A DNA stretch of 22,037 nucleotides from the IMG/VR virus record IMGVR_UViG_3300020457_000114, positions 1 through 22,037 of that record; one strand, written 5' to 3'. The stretch is from a virus. The notes beneath the pieces were generated by a model, which made no database searches, was not told the DNA's origin, and worked only from the letters and a program-made list of their open reading frames with translations. Below are positions 13,701 through 18,709 of this stretch, piece after piece; the stretch's first letter is position 1, and every line of letters begins with the position of its first letter. The translations under genes and the position numbers were made by a program.

Positions 13701-14014
13701 GTTATTATTTCATTATCAATTTTTAAATATCCATAGCGATCAGGAAATCCAACTGTAGAGTTAACTGCAATAGTAGTATCAAACGCAGTTATTGCTCCAT
13801 CTAAATTAGTAGATGTAACAAGGTCTTGTTGACGGAAAGAATCATTCTTAATATATTGATCTAAGTTCTCAGCAAGATCAATAGGTGCTCCTTGAGCCTC
13901 TTGTGATTTATAATATTGTTCTAAAAATTCTCCAAACAATGGAGACTCAGATCTAATTTGCTCAGGAATCTGGTTAGAGACTACCGAATAAGTTTTTGCT
14001 CTTGTTTCTATCAT
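1790..14014 (-). CDS. Giant mosaic baseplate protein in the gp7 position (4074 aa)
   Basis: A single uninterrupted frame of 12,225 bases. The position between gp6 and gp8 is that of T4 gp7 (1032 aa, wedge subunit), so it is a positional gp7 candidate almost four times larger; no sequence match to T4 gp7 can be claimed. The N-terminus (PEQIRSESPLFGEFLEQYYK, then KGTDDSFEILFRALYG near residues 197-215) is the conserved opening of large cyanophage structural proteins. Further on: two GFP..G.L.IDxxxITYTS segments (about 79-108 and 323-350), a His cluster (555-578), a YHYH-like segment (about 1270-1310), at least fifteen GGxGY-type beta repeats, eight H-x-x-x-x-G-D/E modules, and an INDILQDPGVSYEF segment (about 3615-3630) typical of tail-fibre beta sandwiches. 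No signal peptide or membrane segment is evident. ATG at 14014 overlaps the gp6 TAA (TAATG), implying coupled translation. A long fibre or spike built on the wedge is plausible inference. Confidence 0.85.
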   Translation of the reverse strand: MIETRAKTYSVVSNQIPEQIRSESPLFGEFLEQYYKSQEAQGAPIDLAENLDQYIKNDSFRQQDLVTSTNLDGAITAFDTTIAVNSTVGFPDRYGYLKIDNEIITYTSKDKRQFFDCKRAFSAITSLFNSDESDRLTFTTSASAAHVDDSVVTNLSNLFLVEFFRKYKELYVPGLQDRSFVTGLDQSLFAKQAKDLYTTKGTDDSFEILFRALYGSKATIVKPYENTIKPSDADYRITEDLVVVSLSGDPYKLIGQTLYQDAVAGVLNYSYGSIANVISYNREGNKFYQISLDAGSDKDISESGSIYGKFSVTPTTRTVTDEIADVNTIYVDSTIGFPSSGTLVIDSKEITYTSITTTQFLGLSGNTSTISKDSLVRLKSSIYGFDDDGNKITVRITGVVSDFVIPGPSNQMVTGDSIDVQNLGILEDTNKTFTEWIYNVPNIFNIETVEDIGNGNIKITCPEVHLLYIGDKITLIDQFNSAESSAAVVDVPSNKIAILSGVGFVDLTHTFKARNELIRAEVLPAVKQPTYKFSANVSNAYDLNVVGIVSGVPYAGPYHEHKGRKMVGANHVAARHDFIEGKPEHQTYVTSASIPFYANQQLNADLRGISVKIAANFSGETISTSRSHDFITGDEVYYVPGTTTTSALIDGVVSTSTTTLPISPLTEGSYFAFKVDDQSFKLAYSRANIDAGKFIDLSGNSAGITTHEFASRLQDKAIDSQRLVRRFSEPVFDSSGEEFTTIPGEKTGMFVNGVELANYKSRDAIYYGELEAINVLNGGSGHDVINPPELLITDNAGVGATGHVNVKGSFERIDVKYAGFDYLEQPQITITGGNGSGAKAEAKMKQGTHFASLDVEVGINTSDNIIGFTTFHLFNGGERVFYRQNNGTAVGTGTTTLGDGSIYFVGLSSNTAITLHSHFDDAIAGINTVDLSDKGSGTQKFESVQKKNVVDKIFITNPGTGYENKKRSVIVTGINTATNSINIEDHGYENGEILTYETTGTAISGLVTTAQYQAIVVDKDNFRVALAGVGGTLTEAYDNGTYVRFTGVGVGTHIFNYQPISVSISGELGISSSLGDYNATMIPVVRGSVTSIDLTQNGTGYGNSAIVSYNRTPNIDFLAGSGAELRPVVQDGKIDQVIVTRGGTGYNAPPEIITSGIGTYATLTPVIEDGVITSVTVVSGGVGFVTDRSFLSVETAVDAAGRAPVIEPKVKAWELDNVKRYKSLIKLDDGFMEPSTATFGSQFTHLYAPRKLREMLPSLKLNGLKDYGTYDLEYENAEEVSSNHSPILGFAYDGNPIYGPYGFANIDGGAIRRMVPGYELNATRQLGPSVGDWELGSFTNDYTFTNKGDLDKYNGRFCKTPDYPEGTYAYFATIDSSSQQDATFDKYFTPVFPYAVGEAFKSKPDPFNFSPDSITTKIDLDKGGYVRNIYPYKLSFNASDYEYVKRPDKNIDDFASIVFAATGGIETVNIENGGVDYKVGDQIVFDNRETGGSTASSKVTKIGGKKLVKITSSTTRKENVTFEVLTDKKTIVARTPEPHNFKNGDFVSVSGISSQSILNIDGVYNIGVNTSMFKLSTGIGNTGATGIVTFISINGDPSVLKPDDVIGISTEQLYVVNVDEFNSRIRVIREYDGTVGTAYTQGSIIEEKPRALTINVGVNTDKEIKLQKSTYFDPSEVVGLGTTAGVGINSIISVSAPGLAVGVGTSVAIPTRSIFIPNHNFTTGDSLTYSAGGGTVVSVSTDGINNFNLPTQVYSINLGRNTIGLTTMPVGMGSEGVFVGVASTAAEQLFFHSVGTGVTHSLTTQDIQLTGILEKVVVTATATTAHGLGVGDTVFLDVLPGVTTSYTVKYNDYNRKTTVGLATFLQGDVNTTNNTISITNHGLNTGDQVIYESTSVVSGLDDNASYFVIKDSADKLRLASNSHNANIQYPLAVSLASTGGAVTHSLLPINPLIEVTRGQKLELNVADSSLGNVSGGTTFSAFSVNFYRDQDFKHEFLTETPDQFDVTSDGSVGIDGGKVFLQTNDKTPEILYYNLTPVNPDRITTVQSEIAVDKTVNNYNTIKLEDSLYDGNFKISSIGSTTFSFNVPSEPEKSSYTDVSARLSYETSSAGALGPIADVRITNQGYGYNSIPGISTVSRSYTGTAATTYGNGCILRVESNSIGRVQTTHITNPGYEFPYDQTLRPTGALPSLFKIDRFRSLDHVGITSGGHNYSTPPKLIVKDRVSGLILDECDITTKVTGSVGVSSATINKNTKRLQDPNPTIIPIHNSNGVGIETVGFTTTSATVELTLDTDFSVGQDFPFAIGDKVLVEGVGIATTGFGYNSSEYDYNLFTLNSITPNLGGANPKVTFILENDNPGEYDPDASAGRIIPEKHFPGFEPVTRKGDFNIKEKITQETLTGTKTGTVIGWNKNNNTLRVSTGDVFEEGKQIEGNSSNQVGFVQSIESFDSTFNVGPLVEQRQGNQNITGFLNDSRQRIPDNDYYQSFSYAIKSPVQFDTWKDVVGEITHTSGFKKFSDMEIESFDGRPNNADEQGVGVYGQGGKGFPDPGRGSASASVGIQTIDVKVDLSSVTDVGTQLDFDLATELSVEVAGISSANQITLSKEIVLENNILTDYEEARTNRVISIDDIGDLFSSTPRTDPFEKFDFVNKDTFSAHRYFYHIKDTRFTGETQTGFFNIVQDGTFAYINQYSIDSSGFLGHFDYVFSGAFANVNFFPTKFELNNYVIDFISVDFNRMTGVGTGAVTGIGSTSIGDLVTVTGFTTTTAIGAASSILGISSTNSAGNKVLVEVVQTTAGISTHQFAEINIVHDRTGNDSGTGFVDYGSFCSGGFIGTFGVETNGLTNLNFYPNAGINTTCAVKIVDYEFNSNATGVGSTTLIEGMMESFYTEISSSATPGENKICGFTSTEYEGAHFIINVEDTTNTKASVREMLVSQSSDGIVAQTYSAEYGEVLSYDDDGDGLDVGLGTVGTGYSGGDFCVFFTPNENIATKVRVFGQTVENQRSGGISTLGIGDGNSVGQFRAGEGTYSGTLSVVKRNFNLTHRNRPIFRKVWDPEIDTSVVSIDANTIQLADHFLVTGEKLTYAYDGNGISTSGGVIGTTVFAVKVSEDLIRLAPTASDALATPPTVLGFTTVGTGNSHSITSHKQDTKCLIALDNNIQSPIVSTGVTVGLVSTMNASQVNAQITGIASMIGGDIIKIDDEYMRVKSTGFAGIANQLLLDRGWLGSTLGVHTAPAIVTKFDGNYTILGNSLNFVEPPYGEEGFAGLQTRSTFQGRSFIRTAESDDSEAYEDNILFDSISKDFTGIAKTFTLTSNAANVTGFSTNNGVFLLNEIFQGPDVDYNLTEDTSGISSITFTGTASSVTSDLNVGTLPRGGILVNVGSSEGMGYQPLISAGGTAVISGLGTIESISIGNSGSGYRIGIQTVFVGVGTSGSTGYPNIVSIGTAVVEDGYVVSIGVTNGVASGYTFTNPPKVFIDEPTGYENIPLVAAGGSTTSGVDATVDITVGLGNSVTNFTIVNTGRNYAVGDVLTVPANTANFAGIPTTGTPANFKDFQIIVESVHDDSFSAWTFGELEVLDNFSPFFDGVKKSFTIRKAGVPVSLRSAKGSPIRIQDNLLIFINDILQDPGVSYEFKGGSVIDFLEAPKAGDTLKVYYFKGSAEDSVFVDIVETIKKGDKVRLRDEATRSETFGLDQNERIVSGIQTSDKFSTIQYFGPGITTNTAMERPLTWIKQKDDIVVDGVYVSKARIINESAITPSTRIISNVGVGSTTIYVESLRPLFDDNEEGYTASELDLIIVDEDGPKIAAAATAIVSDTGTISLDLTNAGMGYTQAPTVSISTYFGVSTLATASATVSAAGTVNTLTVDEVGAGYTNTITPLVLIGEPTGVADTLGTPTVQGDFGFISGIAATTVGVASTGLVFDLYVNELFRDTTRVGSAVTLSAITAGDIFMVHNSNTGIGLTSYGTGTGIGTIGIGSTFIDNIYEAMSVSYSENFVVGVGTTGVQRVTVSVSSTESVTTGINSYFGNYTFGKLSNVTRDSDPHAFSIVTDDGITGLSTAPVIRRIKNIKRSY
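2350..3785 (-). repeat. C-terminal group of GGxGY-type protein repeats in the giant gene
   Basis: Five degenerate repeats are encoded here: IGNSGSGYRIG (about residue 3412), VTNGVASGYTFTNPPKV (3460), IVNTGRNYAVGDVLTV (3516), LTNAGMGYTQAPTVSI (3822) and VDEVGAGYTNTITPLV (3867). The shared pattern is hydrophobic-x-x-x-G-x-G-Y-x-x-x-P-x-hydrophobic. The repeats are protein-level and diverged, so they are not recent DNA duplications. Confidence 0.7.
9900..10200 (-). other. YHYH-like domain segment inside the giant protein
   Basis: Around residue 1288 the protein reads SPILGFAYDGNPIYGPYG, followed by GYELN. This matches the G-[FY]-A-x-D-G-x-P-I-Y-G core of YHYH domain proteins (remembered family signature, not a search). 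It lies shortly after the mid-protein run of GGxGY repeats. In other proteins the domain has no firmly established role. Boundaries given here are rough. Confidence 0.6.
10445..11700 (-). repeat. Central group of GGxGY-type protein repeats in the giant gene
   Basis: Six repeats lie within about residues 772-1190: LNGGSGHDVINPPELLI, KYAGFDYLEQPQITI, ITNPGTGYENKKRSVIV, LTQNGTGYGNSAIVSY, VTRGGTGYNAPPEIIT and VSGGVGFVTDRS. Spacing is irregular, from about 35 to 140 residues. Each repeat predicts two short beta strands around a Gly-Tyr turn, as in repetitive phage fibre and baseplate proteins. Further members occur near residues 1467, 2117, 2167 and 2202. Confidence 0.7.
12280..12350 (-). other. 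Histidine cluster in the giant protein
   Basis: About residues 555-578 contain HEHKGRKMVGANHVAARH, that is H-x-H, then H and H within eighteen residues, preceded by GPY. Such spacing could bind a metal ion, as His-rich tips do in some phage spikes and fibres; binding is inference. The surrounding protein has few histidines in comparable density. Confidence 0.5.
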
Positions 14015-16098
14015 TAGTATGAGTATCCGCCGCTTGACGATGATGTGTTAGCTGTTACTTCAGTAGAACTAAATGTTGTAGATGTTGTATAAGTTGTTGC
14101 ATAAGAAGTATCGACTTCTTGTACAGTAGATGCTTCAGTATCAGTTATAGTTGAATAAGTTGGAACTCCTCTTACTAAAGGAGATTCACGATCATCTCTT
14201 CCGTTAGGGAAACTAGAACTAACAATATAGTTAGATCCAGATACGTCAGCACCAGAAGAAATAGTATCAGAAACCATAGTAACTAAACTGTTACTATTAT
14301 CTAGTTGCAAATAAAGATCCTGTAATCCAATAACATCATAAGACTTAGGTGTACCACTGATTTGTACCAGTGGTTGATCAGTGCTTAATACAGTAGATGT
14401 AATCATCAATGCATTAAGTAATATCTCACCTTTGACATAATCTATTGTTCCAATATTATTTCTAATAATAGCAACTTGATTAGAAGCAAGTAATTTGAAT
14501 AGAATTACTCTTCCACTCTTTCTGTCTGCATTAGGAATATCAGAAAGATAAACCGTTCCACTTATACCACTTACGGTAAATCCAGAAGATTTGATATTAT
14601 AACCATTTAATGAATTAACATTGAAAGCATTACCATAACAAAGTTCATATGTTGCTAGATCTGATAAAGCAGGCCTTAAATCTCTTCTCATAGAGATTCT
14701 AGTGATATTAGAAGTAATAGCACTGTCAGTTTTATCAATTAAGTTCAATGCTTTAGAGAACTTAAATCGTGCTCCAAAGGTGTTTAATTCACTTGACCTA
14801 GCATAAGTATCTAAAGTGCTAATAACCTCTGTTTTAAGAGCATTTACGCTATTTGTAGCATTAGCATTGTAGTATACACTACTATCCATCTCAACAAAGA
14901 GATATTTAAGATCTATTATATTTGGAAGGATTCCAGCAACTGTATAACGCTTTAATTTGTTCTTAAGTTCAATTTTTTCAATTTGAGACAAATATTTACC
15001 ATTTTTTGGTTTTATACTAATAAAGACTCTACCATATTGTGGAGGACTTGTATCCTCACCTCCATAAACAGAAACTGACTCTGTATTAGCATATATTTTG
15101 GTAACAATCGCTTTATAATCATCTGCAGTCACTGCACGGTTCTGAGCAGAGTAAACTAAAGGTGCAAATTTCTTAATTGACTGAATTGACTCAATTGTAG
15201 CTCCGTTTTCTGCTTTTAATGTTGTTGTAAGTAAAGAAATTCCATCAGTTATCGTAACTCCTGAATTATCTTGTATAATTCCAGTAAATGTAAACGAATT
15301 TACGCCATTTGCCTCTTCACCACTAGTAGAAATGTAATTTACAGTTACAAAATTTGAATCTTCAAGTTTTTTTCCAAACTTACCATCTCCAAAGAGTATT
15401 TCATACTTTTCATCAGCAACTTCTTGCAATAGGAAGATCAAAGAGTTGTTTGTAACGTCAATAATGTTATTAGTTAACTTATAAATCGTTTTTAGGTTAG
15501 TTGCAGTGTTATTTGGTGATACACTTACCTTAATTGTCGAAGTATCGACTCCTTGATTGGGTAAAATGAACTTTTCAGTAGGAACATTGTCTCCAGTCTC
15601 CCTATATGTGAAAGTTTTAGTTAAATATGACCCTTCTTTGATTTCAACATCAGTAAAAGTTGCAATATTGTCAACAACAGGTACTGTTATATCATCCATT
15701 ATTGCAAAACTGTAATTTTCACTTGCAAAAGTGTTAGAAACAGCTACAACTCCTGCTTTTAGTGTTAAAGTTAGAGGTTGAACTGAATATCCAGACGTAT
15801 CTACGAAGAAACTTACCTTTGCACATGCTGCTTGCTTCGATCTAGGTGTATATCCGACGTTACGAGCTAAAGAAGCAACGTTTTCTCTTAAAGTTGCACT
15901 GTCAATGAAGACTTCATTAGCAACCATGTTGCTATTATACGCAGTAATGTAAGAATTATACGCAAGAGTGTCTATTAGGACCGACATATTCGATCCTTCA
16001 AAGTCAAAATCGGTAAAATTAGAATTTGCCCTCAAATAATCCTTAATTTGAGTCTTTATTTGGTCAAAATCTAAATTTGTAAACTGAGTTAATGGCAT
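14014..16098 (-). CDS. 6: Baseplate wedge subunit gp6 (694 aa)
   Basis: The N-terminus MPLTQFTNLDFDQIKTQIKD, followed by a DTLAYNSYITAYNSNMVANE segment and LRENVASLARNVGYTPRSKQA, is the signature of gp6/J-like baseplate wedge proteins. T4 gp6 is 660 aa, so the length fits. In T4, gp6 dimers join neighbouring wedges and form the inner ring of the baseplate with gp7, gp25 and gp53. The C-terminal 50 residues are rich in Ser and Thr and end SSSGGYSY, likely flexible. The ATG directly follows the gp25 TAA (no gap), and the stop overlaps the start of the giant gene by one base, so gp25, gp6 and the giant protein are probably made from one late message with coupled translation. Confidence 0.92.
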   Translation of the reverse strand: MPLTQFTNLDFDQIKTQIKDYLRANSNFTDFDFEGSNMSVLIDTLAYNSYITAYNSNMVANEVFIDSATLRENVASLARNVGYTPRSKQAACAKVSFFVDTSGYSVQPLTLTLKAGVVAVSNTFASENYSFAIMDDITVPVVDNIATFTDVEIKEGSYLTKTFTYRETGDNVPTEKFILPNQGVDTSTIKVSVSPNNTATNLKTIYKLTNNIIDVTNNSLIFLLQEVADEKYEILFGDGKFGKKLEDSNFVTVNYISTSGEEANGVNSFTFTGIIQDNSGVTITDGISLLTTTLKAENGATIESIQSIKKFAPLVYSAQNRAVTADDYKAIVTKIYANTESVSVYGGEDTSPPQYGRVFISIKPKNGKYLSQIEKIELKNKLKRYTVAGILPNIIDLKYLFVEMDSSVYYNANATNSVNALKTEVISTLDTYARSSELNTFGARFKFSKALNLIDKTDSAITSNITRISMRRDLRPALSDLATYELCYGNAFNVNSLNGYNIKSSGFTVSGISGTVYLSDIPNADRKSGRVILFKLLASNQVAIIRNNIGTIDYVKGEILLNALMITSTVLSTDQPLVQISGTPKSYDVIGLQDLYLQLDNSNSLVTMVSDTISSGADVSGSNYIVSSSFPNGRDDRESPLVRGVPTYSTITDTEASTVQEVDTSYATTYTTSTTFSSTEVTANTSSSSGGYSY

Positions 16099-16500
16099 TT
16101 ATCTAAATGATTCTAATAGAAAGTTGAGTGATTGAGGTTGAGCATCAATCCCAACAATATCATAAACAATTGTCACATCAAATGCGTTAGAATCATAGTA
16201 AGGAATGACTTCTACATTCCTTAATTTAACTCTTGGCTCAAAATTATCAATGGTTTCAGTGATTTCTTCACTTATAAGCGATGCCGACGAGGTATCCATC
16301 AGTTCAAATAGACTTTCACCTAACCTTGAACCCAATATTGGATTGAAAGGACGTTCTTGAAGGTGTGTAAGTACTAAATTCTTGACAGAGCGAGCTATTG
16401 CATTCTCATTCTTCAAGGGAATTACGTCCCTAGTAACAGGATGAGGTGTAAAAGACAGAGAAATGTCCTTAAAAGTACGTGAGACTCGTTGGACAGGCAT
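16099..16500 (-). CDS. 25: Baseplate wedge subunit gp25 (133 aa)
   Basis: A gpW/gp25-family protein of normal length (T4 gp25 is 132 aa). The family core is seen at about residues 33-66, NAIARSVKNLVLTHLQERPF followed by NPILGSRLGESLFELMD, and the C-terminal part carries the alternating strands VKLRNVEVIPYY and FDVTIVYDIV. gp25 is a sheath-initiator-like wedge component that contacts gp6 and nucleates sheath polymerisation. It opens the block 25-6-giant-8. No clear Shine-Dalgarno sequence precedes the ATG at 16500, but a late-promoter-like CTAAATAA lies 20 bases upstream, so the leader would be very short. Confidence 0.93.
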   Translation of the reverse strand: MPVQRVSRTFKDISLSFTPHPVTRDVIPLKNENAIARSVKNLVLTHLQERPFNPILGSRLGESLFELMDTSSASLISEEITETIDNFEPRVKLRNVEVIPYYDSNAFDVTIVYDIVGIDAQPQSLNFLLESFR

Positions 16501-16505
16501 TTATA

Positions 16506-16530
16506 CGCTAATATTTTTTATTATTTAGCG
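16506..16530 (-). promoter_or_regulatory. Late-promoter-like CTAAATAA inside a small inverted repeat before gp25
   Basis: The minus strand reads CGCTAAATAA, then an A/T spacer, then TTAGCG; CGCTAA and TTAGCG form a 6-bp inverted repeat with a 13-base loop. The octamer CTAAATAA (16521-16528) overlaps the stop codon of the 69-aa gene. It resembles the T4 late box TATAAATA and has the same spacing to its gene as the copy before gp8. The hairpin is weak and may be incidental. Confidence 0.5.
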
Positions 16531-16730
16531 TGTTTATTAGGATTAAACAGTTCTCCGTCTTGTGCATAAGGATCTTCATCCTCTAAGTTCTGAATTATTG
16601 CTCTTTCAAACAGTTCTCCATCAGTTTTTCTTCTTTTTCTAGGTGTCAAATCATCTTCCCATATCTCTCTTAGCATCTTTTCGTGTTGATGAGCTGCTAA
16701 ATTGTCTAAAAAATCGTTTTGAGCTTCCAT
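16521..16730 (-). CDS. Small charged protein of unknown function (69 aa)
   Basis: Not recognised. The protein is hydrophilic, with a central basic patch (PRKRRK, about residues 30-35) between acidic stretches (EIWEDD, EDEDPYAQDG). It has an internal duplication: KTDGELFERA and AQDGELFNPN lie 21 residues apart, and the DNA encoding them (AACAGTTCTCC on the plus strand) repeats 63 bases apart (from about 16545 and 16608). No membrane segment or signal peptide is visible. The ATG at 16730 comes one base after the stop of the FkbM-type methyltransferase gene, and gp25 follows. Position suggests a late gene, but a role in the virion cannot be assumed. Confidence 0.75.
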   Translation of the reverse strand: MEAQNDFLDNLAAHQHEKMLREIWEDDLTPRKRRKTDGELFERAIIQNLEDEDPYAQDGELFNPNKHAK

Positions 16731-16731
16731 T

Positions 16732-17409
16732 TTAGTTAGAATTCCAACGTGGACCTGTCTTATCTGACGTACTATTTACATTTCTATATTCGCAATCAAC
16801 TAATTTACCGTTTCTTTCCGCAACATAGATCCTATCATAGCATTCAAAACCATTTTCTTCTAGGAATTTGTCTAATTCTTCACCTGTGTTAGCATTCTCA
16901 TAGTCTTCTGACTCATCATACTCCGCATATATGAAATCTACGTTCTTTAAATGGTCTCCAGCACTCTTAAGTACCTTTAAATCGTTACCTTGTGTGTCAG
17001 TTTTGAGTACATCTACCTTTGTGTAATTTAAATTATCTAATATTGATGCTAAACTAACTGTCTCGACGGTATATACCCTGTCAACGAGGTTTTCAAATCT
17101 TCCAATTGGTCTACAAAGAGAACTAGTGCCAGGATCTCCACTAAGTCCGTAGAAATCTTTGTCTCTGGATTGATCGACATCAGAAATAGCAGCTTCAATA
17201 AGGTAACATCTATCCCCCGCATCGAGAGTCTCCAAGTGCGAGCAACAAGATTTAAAGTTATTAGGATGTGGTTCGATTCCAATAACATAGACGTTTGGGT
17301 CATTACGTAACCATTGGGTGGCATTGGGCATATTAAAAGAGAGACCTACGTCAAAGCGGAGTGTTAATCCGCTTTTAAGTTTCTCATTAATTAAATCATA
17401 GTCTATCAT
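16732..17409 (-). CDS. FkbM-type SAM-dependent methyltransferase (225 aa)
   Basis: The Rossmann-type motif I is seen as FDVG (residues 19-22), followed by the acidic strand end VIGIEPHPNNF (42-52, Glu46 as likely SAM-ribose ligand). VDVLKTDTQGNDLKVLK (132-148) corresponds to the FkbM hallmark K-x-D-x-Q-G-x-E-x-x-V-L-K. FkbM enzymes usually O-methylate sugars or small metabolites, so a sugar target is plausible given the glycosyltransferase nearby. The ATG overlaps the TGA of the preceding 46-aa gene (ATGA), with AAGG directly before it. The motif-I loop is atypical (GLSFNMPNA instead of GANIG-like), so activity is likely but not certain. Substrate unknown. Confidence 0.8.
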   Translation of the reverse strand: MIDYDLINEKLKSGLTLRFDVGLSFNMPNATQWLRNDPNVYVIGIEPHPNNFKSCCSHLETLDAGDRCYLIEAAISDVDQSRDKDFYGLSGDPGTSSLCRPIGRFENLVDRVYTVETVSLASILDNLNYTKVDVLKTDTQGNDLKVLKSAGDHLKNVDFIYAEYDESEDYENANTGEELDKFLEENGFECYDRIYVAERNGKLVDCEYRNVNSTSDKTGPRWNSN

Positions 17410-17546
17410 CCTTGACCCCTATACCTCTTAGGTGCTTTGTTCCGAGACGAGGCCGCATATTTGGTGTGCTTGCCTCTTCCTTGTCGAGTTTTTTTGGGTC
17501 TTGCCTCTACGGTCTCGTTACCGAGTACTCCTTTTGATTTTGCCAT
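17406..17546 (-). CDS. Very basic 46-aa protein, cyanophage-type small conserved protein
   Basis: The frame encodes MAKSKGVLGNETVEARPKKT followed by RQGRGKHTKYAASSRN and ends KRYRGQG. About a third of the residues are Lys or Arg and acidic residues occur only near the N-terminus, so it could bind nucleic acid; that is inference. It resembles a small protein seen repeatedly in T4-like cyanophage genomes (memory only; function unknown). Evidence for a real gene: the start lies three bases after the glycosyltransferase stop, AAGGG lies about 12 bases upstream, and the TGA overlaps the methyltransferase ATG by the usual ATGA junction. Confidence 0.75.
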   Translation of the reverse strand: MAKSKGVLGNETVEARPKKTRQGRGKHTKYAASSRNKAPKRYRGQG

Positions 17547-17549
17547 AAC

Positions 17550-18323
17550 TTATAGTACCCTTGTTTTTTCATGTCCAACACGTATCCGAGGATCGCACCA
17601 AATCTCATAGTCGGCTTCAATAGCATCTAAACAGAAACTAACGTCCTCTCCACACATGTCTTGAACCGCACCACTTTCAAACACTTGCATCTTAGGAGCA
17701 AACCAAGGATACTTCATGTTCTCATCTTCAAAGACACCATTCTTAATCATAACCCAACCAAAACCAGTGTAGTCTACGGTGAAAGGTTTCTTACGCTTTG
17801 AAATAGTCTCTACGGTTTCATGATTCATGACTCCACCATTCTTACGGAAGTCGTCTTCTTCTAACCAATGTGCAACAGAAGTAGTCTTACCATCTTCAGT
17901 CGCATACCATCCAGCAGTGATACGCTTTTCGTCACCTTCAGCAGGAACGGCAAGATCACATAACTGCCAAAACTTCTCTGATGTAAATACGATGTCTGAA
18001 TCAATCCACAACTGATAATCATACTCTAACTTACCATCCCAAGGTTTTTGATCAGGACCACGTAATACATTTGCACCTAATACTTTACAACGTGCAAAGT
18101 TAACCATAGATGAATAATCCTGACTAATCTGGATACTCATTCCATTCTGAACCATGTCGAAGCAAAGTTGAACGAAGTTCTTTAAGAACACAAAAGAACA
18201 TCCTCTGCCTGGTAGACAGAAGACAATCTTTTTACCCTTCATTCTGGCTTTTATAGCATCTATATCCCACTCTGCTTCTTTTTTCTTAGGAGCAGATGCT
18301 TTTACGGTAAATCCTTTTGCCAT
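17550..18323 (-). CDS. GT-A-like glycosyltransferase (257 aa)
   Basis: Motifs agree with a GT-A-fold enzyme: IVFCLPGRG (33-41) at the nucleotide-sugar end, a DxD metal motif in LWIDSDIVF (D108, D110), TAGWY (136-140), a TGFGWVMIK segment (186-194), GEDVSFC (225-231) as a likely acceptor or base loop, and RVGHEK (248-253) carrying a late His. The N-terminal 25 residues are Lys-rich (KKKEAEW) and precede the catalytic domain. It is likely a soluble sugar transferase; donor and acceptor are unknown. It has its own sigma-70-like promoter (18346-18375), so it may be made earlier than the baseplate genes. With the cupin isomerase upstream and the FkbM-type enzyme downstream it forms a sugar-related group. 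Confidence 0.75.
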   Translation of the reverse strand: MAKGFTVKASAPKKKEAEWDIDAIKARMKGKKIVFCLPGRGCSFVFLKNFVQLCFDMVQNGMSIQISQDYSSMVNFARCKVLGANVLRGPDQKPWDGKLEYDYQLWIDSDIVFTSEKFWQLCDLAVPAEGDEKRITAGWYATEDGKTTSVAHWLEEDDFRKNGGVMNHETVETISKRKKPFTVDYTGFGWVMIKNGVFEDENMKYPWFAPKMQVFESGAVQDMCGEDVSFCLDAIEADYEIWCDPRIRVGHEKTRVL

Positions 18324-18345
18324 GAATAATTAACTCATCACATTC

Positions 18346-18375
18346 ATTATACACGCTATGTATATGATTTGTCAA
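18346..18375 (-). promoter_or_regulatory. Sigma-70-like promoter before the glycosyltransferase gene
   Basis: The minus strand shows TTGACA (18370-18375), an 18-base spacer and TATAAT (18346-18351); both boxes are exact consensus. The start site would fall near 18339, about 16 bases before the ATG. The TGA stop of the preceding 47-aa gene lies within the -35 box. Host-type promoters usually drive early transcription in T4-like phages. Confidence 0.8.
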
Positions 18376-18515
18376 CTAAGTTCTTTTATTTTATCACTCC
18401 AATATTCTCTTTCACTATCATCAATCCAAGGAGAATGTACCATTACATGTGCATGTTTTAACCAATCTTCTTTCTTCCAATGTCTCTTAGGAGCCATATG
18501 ATCTTTAAGAGTCAT
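18372..18515 (-). CDS. Small hypothetical protein (47 aa)
   Basis: The frame starts MTLKDHMAPKRHWKKEDW and ends YWSDKIKELS. It is rich in Trp, His and Lys and has no visible domain; not recognised. The start at 18515 shares one base with the stop of the gene before it (TAATG), and AGGAG lies about 12 bases upstream, which favours this ATG over the internal one at residue 7. Its stop overlaps the -35 box of the glycosyltransferase promoter. A helical, soluble peptide is likely; function unknown. Confidence 0.6.
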   Translation of the reverse strand: MTLKDHMAPKRHWKKEDWLKHAHVMVHSPWIDDSEREYWSDKIKELS

Positions 18516-18709
18516 TAGTAACTATCGTCTCCTGAAGGTAAAGATAAGACTCTCTCAAAACTTAAGTCTGCTACTTTTCCTAGAGGTGTACTAGGTCCAC
18601 ACATACTGTTCAACATACTCCACCTAACATTAAAGTCCTCTTCACTTAGATTGTGAAAGAGGACTTCTCCTTTAGCATATATGTGGTAACTAAACTCTGT
18701 CATAGTCAT
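18515..18709 (-). CDS. Small hypothetical protein (64 aa)
   Basis: The protein reads MTMTEFSYHIYAKGEVLFHN and continues LSEEDFNVRWSMLNSMCG. The YAKGEVLFHNLSEEDF pattern resembles small cyanophage proteins of unknown role (memory only). ATG at 18709 is preferred because GAGG lies about seven bases upstream; a TTG at 18715 extends the frame but is less likely. It overlaps the end of the cupin gene by 20 bases in another frame, so translation is likely coupled. No membrane segment or catalytic motif is visible. Confidence 0.65.
   Translation of the reverse strand: MTMTEFSYHIYAKGEVLFHNLSEEDFNVRWSMLNSMCGPSTPLGKVADLSFERVLSLPSGDDSY

Noticed and set aside
1790-14014. CRISPR-like or tandem DNA repeats suggested by recurring ACCAGCA/CCAACACC words
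   Set aside because: Spacing is irregular, the words follow the coding frame, and they arise from Gly-, Val- and Thr-rich protein repeats.
17049-17324. Alternative minus-strand frame of 91 codons
   Set aside because: It lies wholly inside the methyltransferase gene, whose motifs are well conserved.
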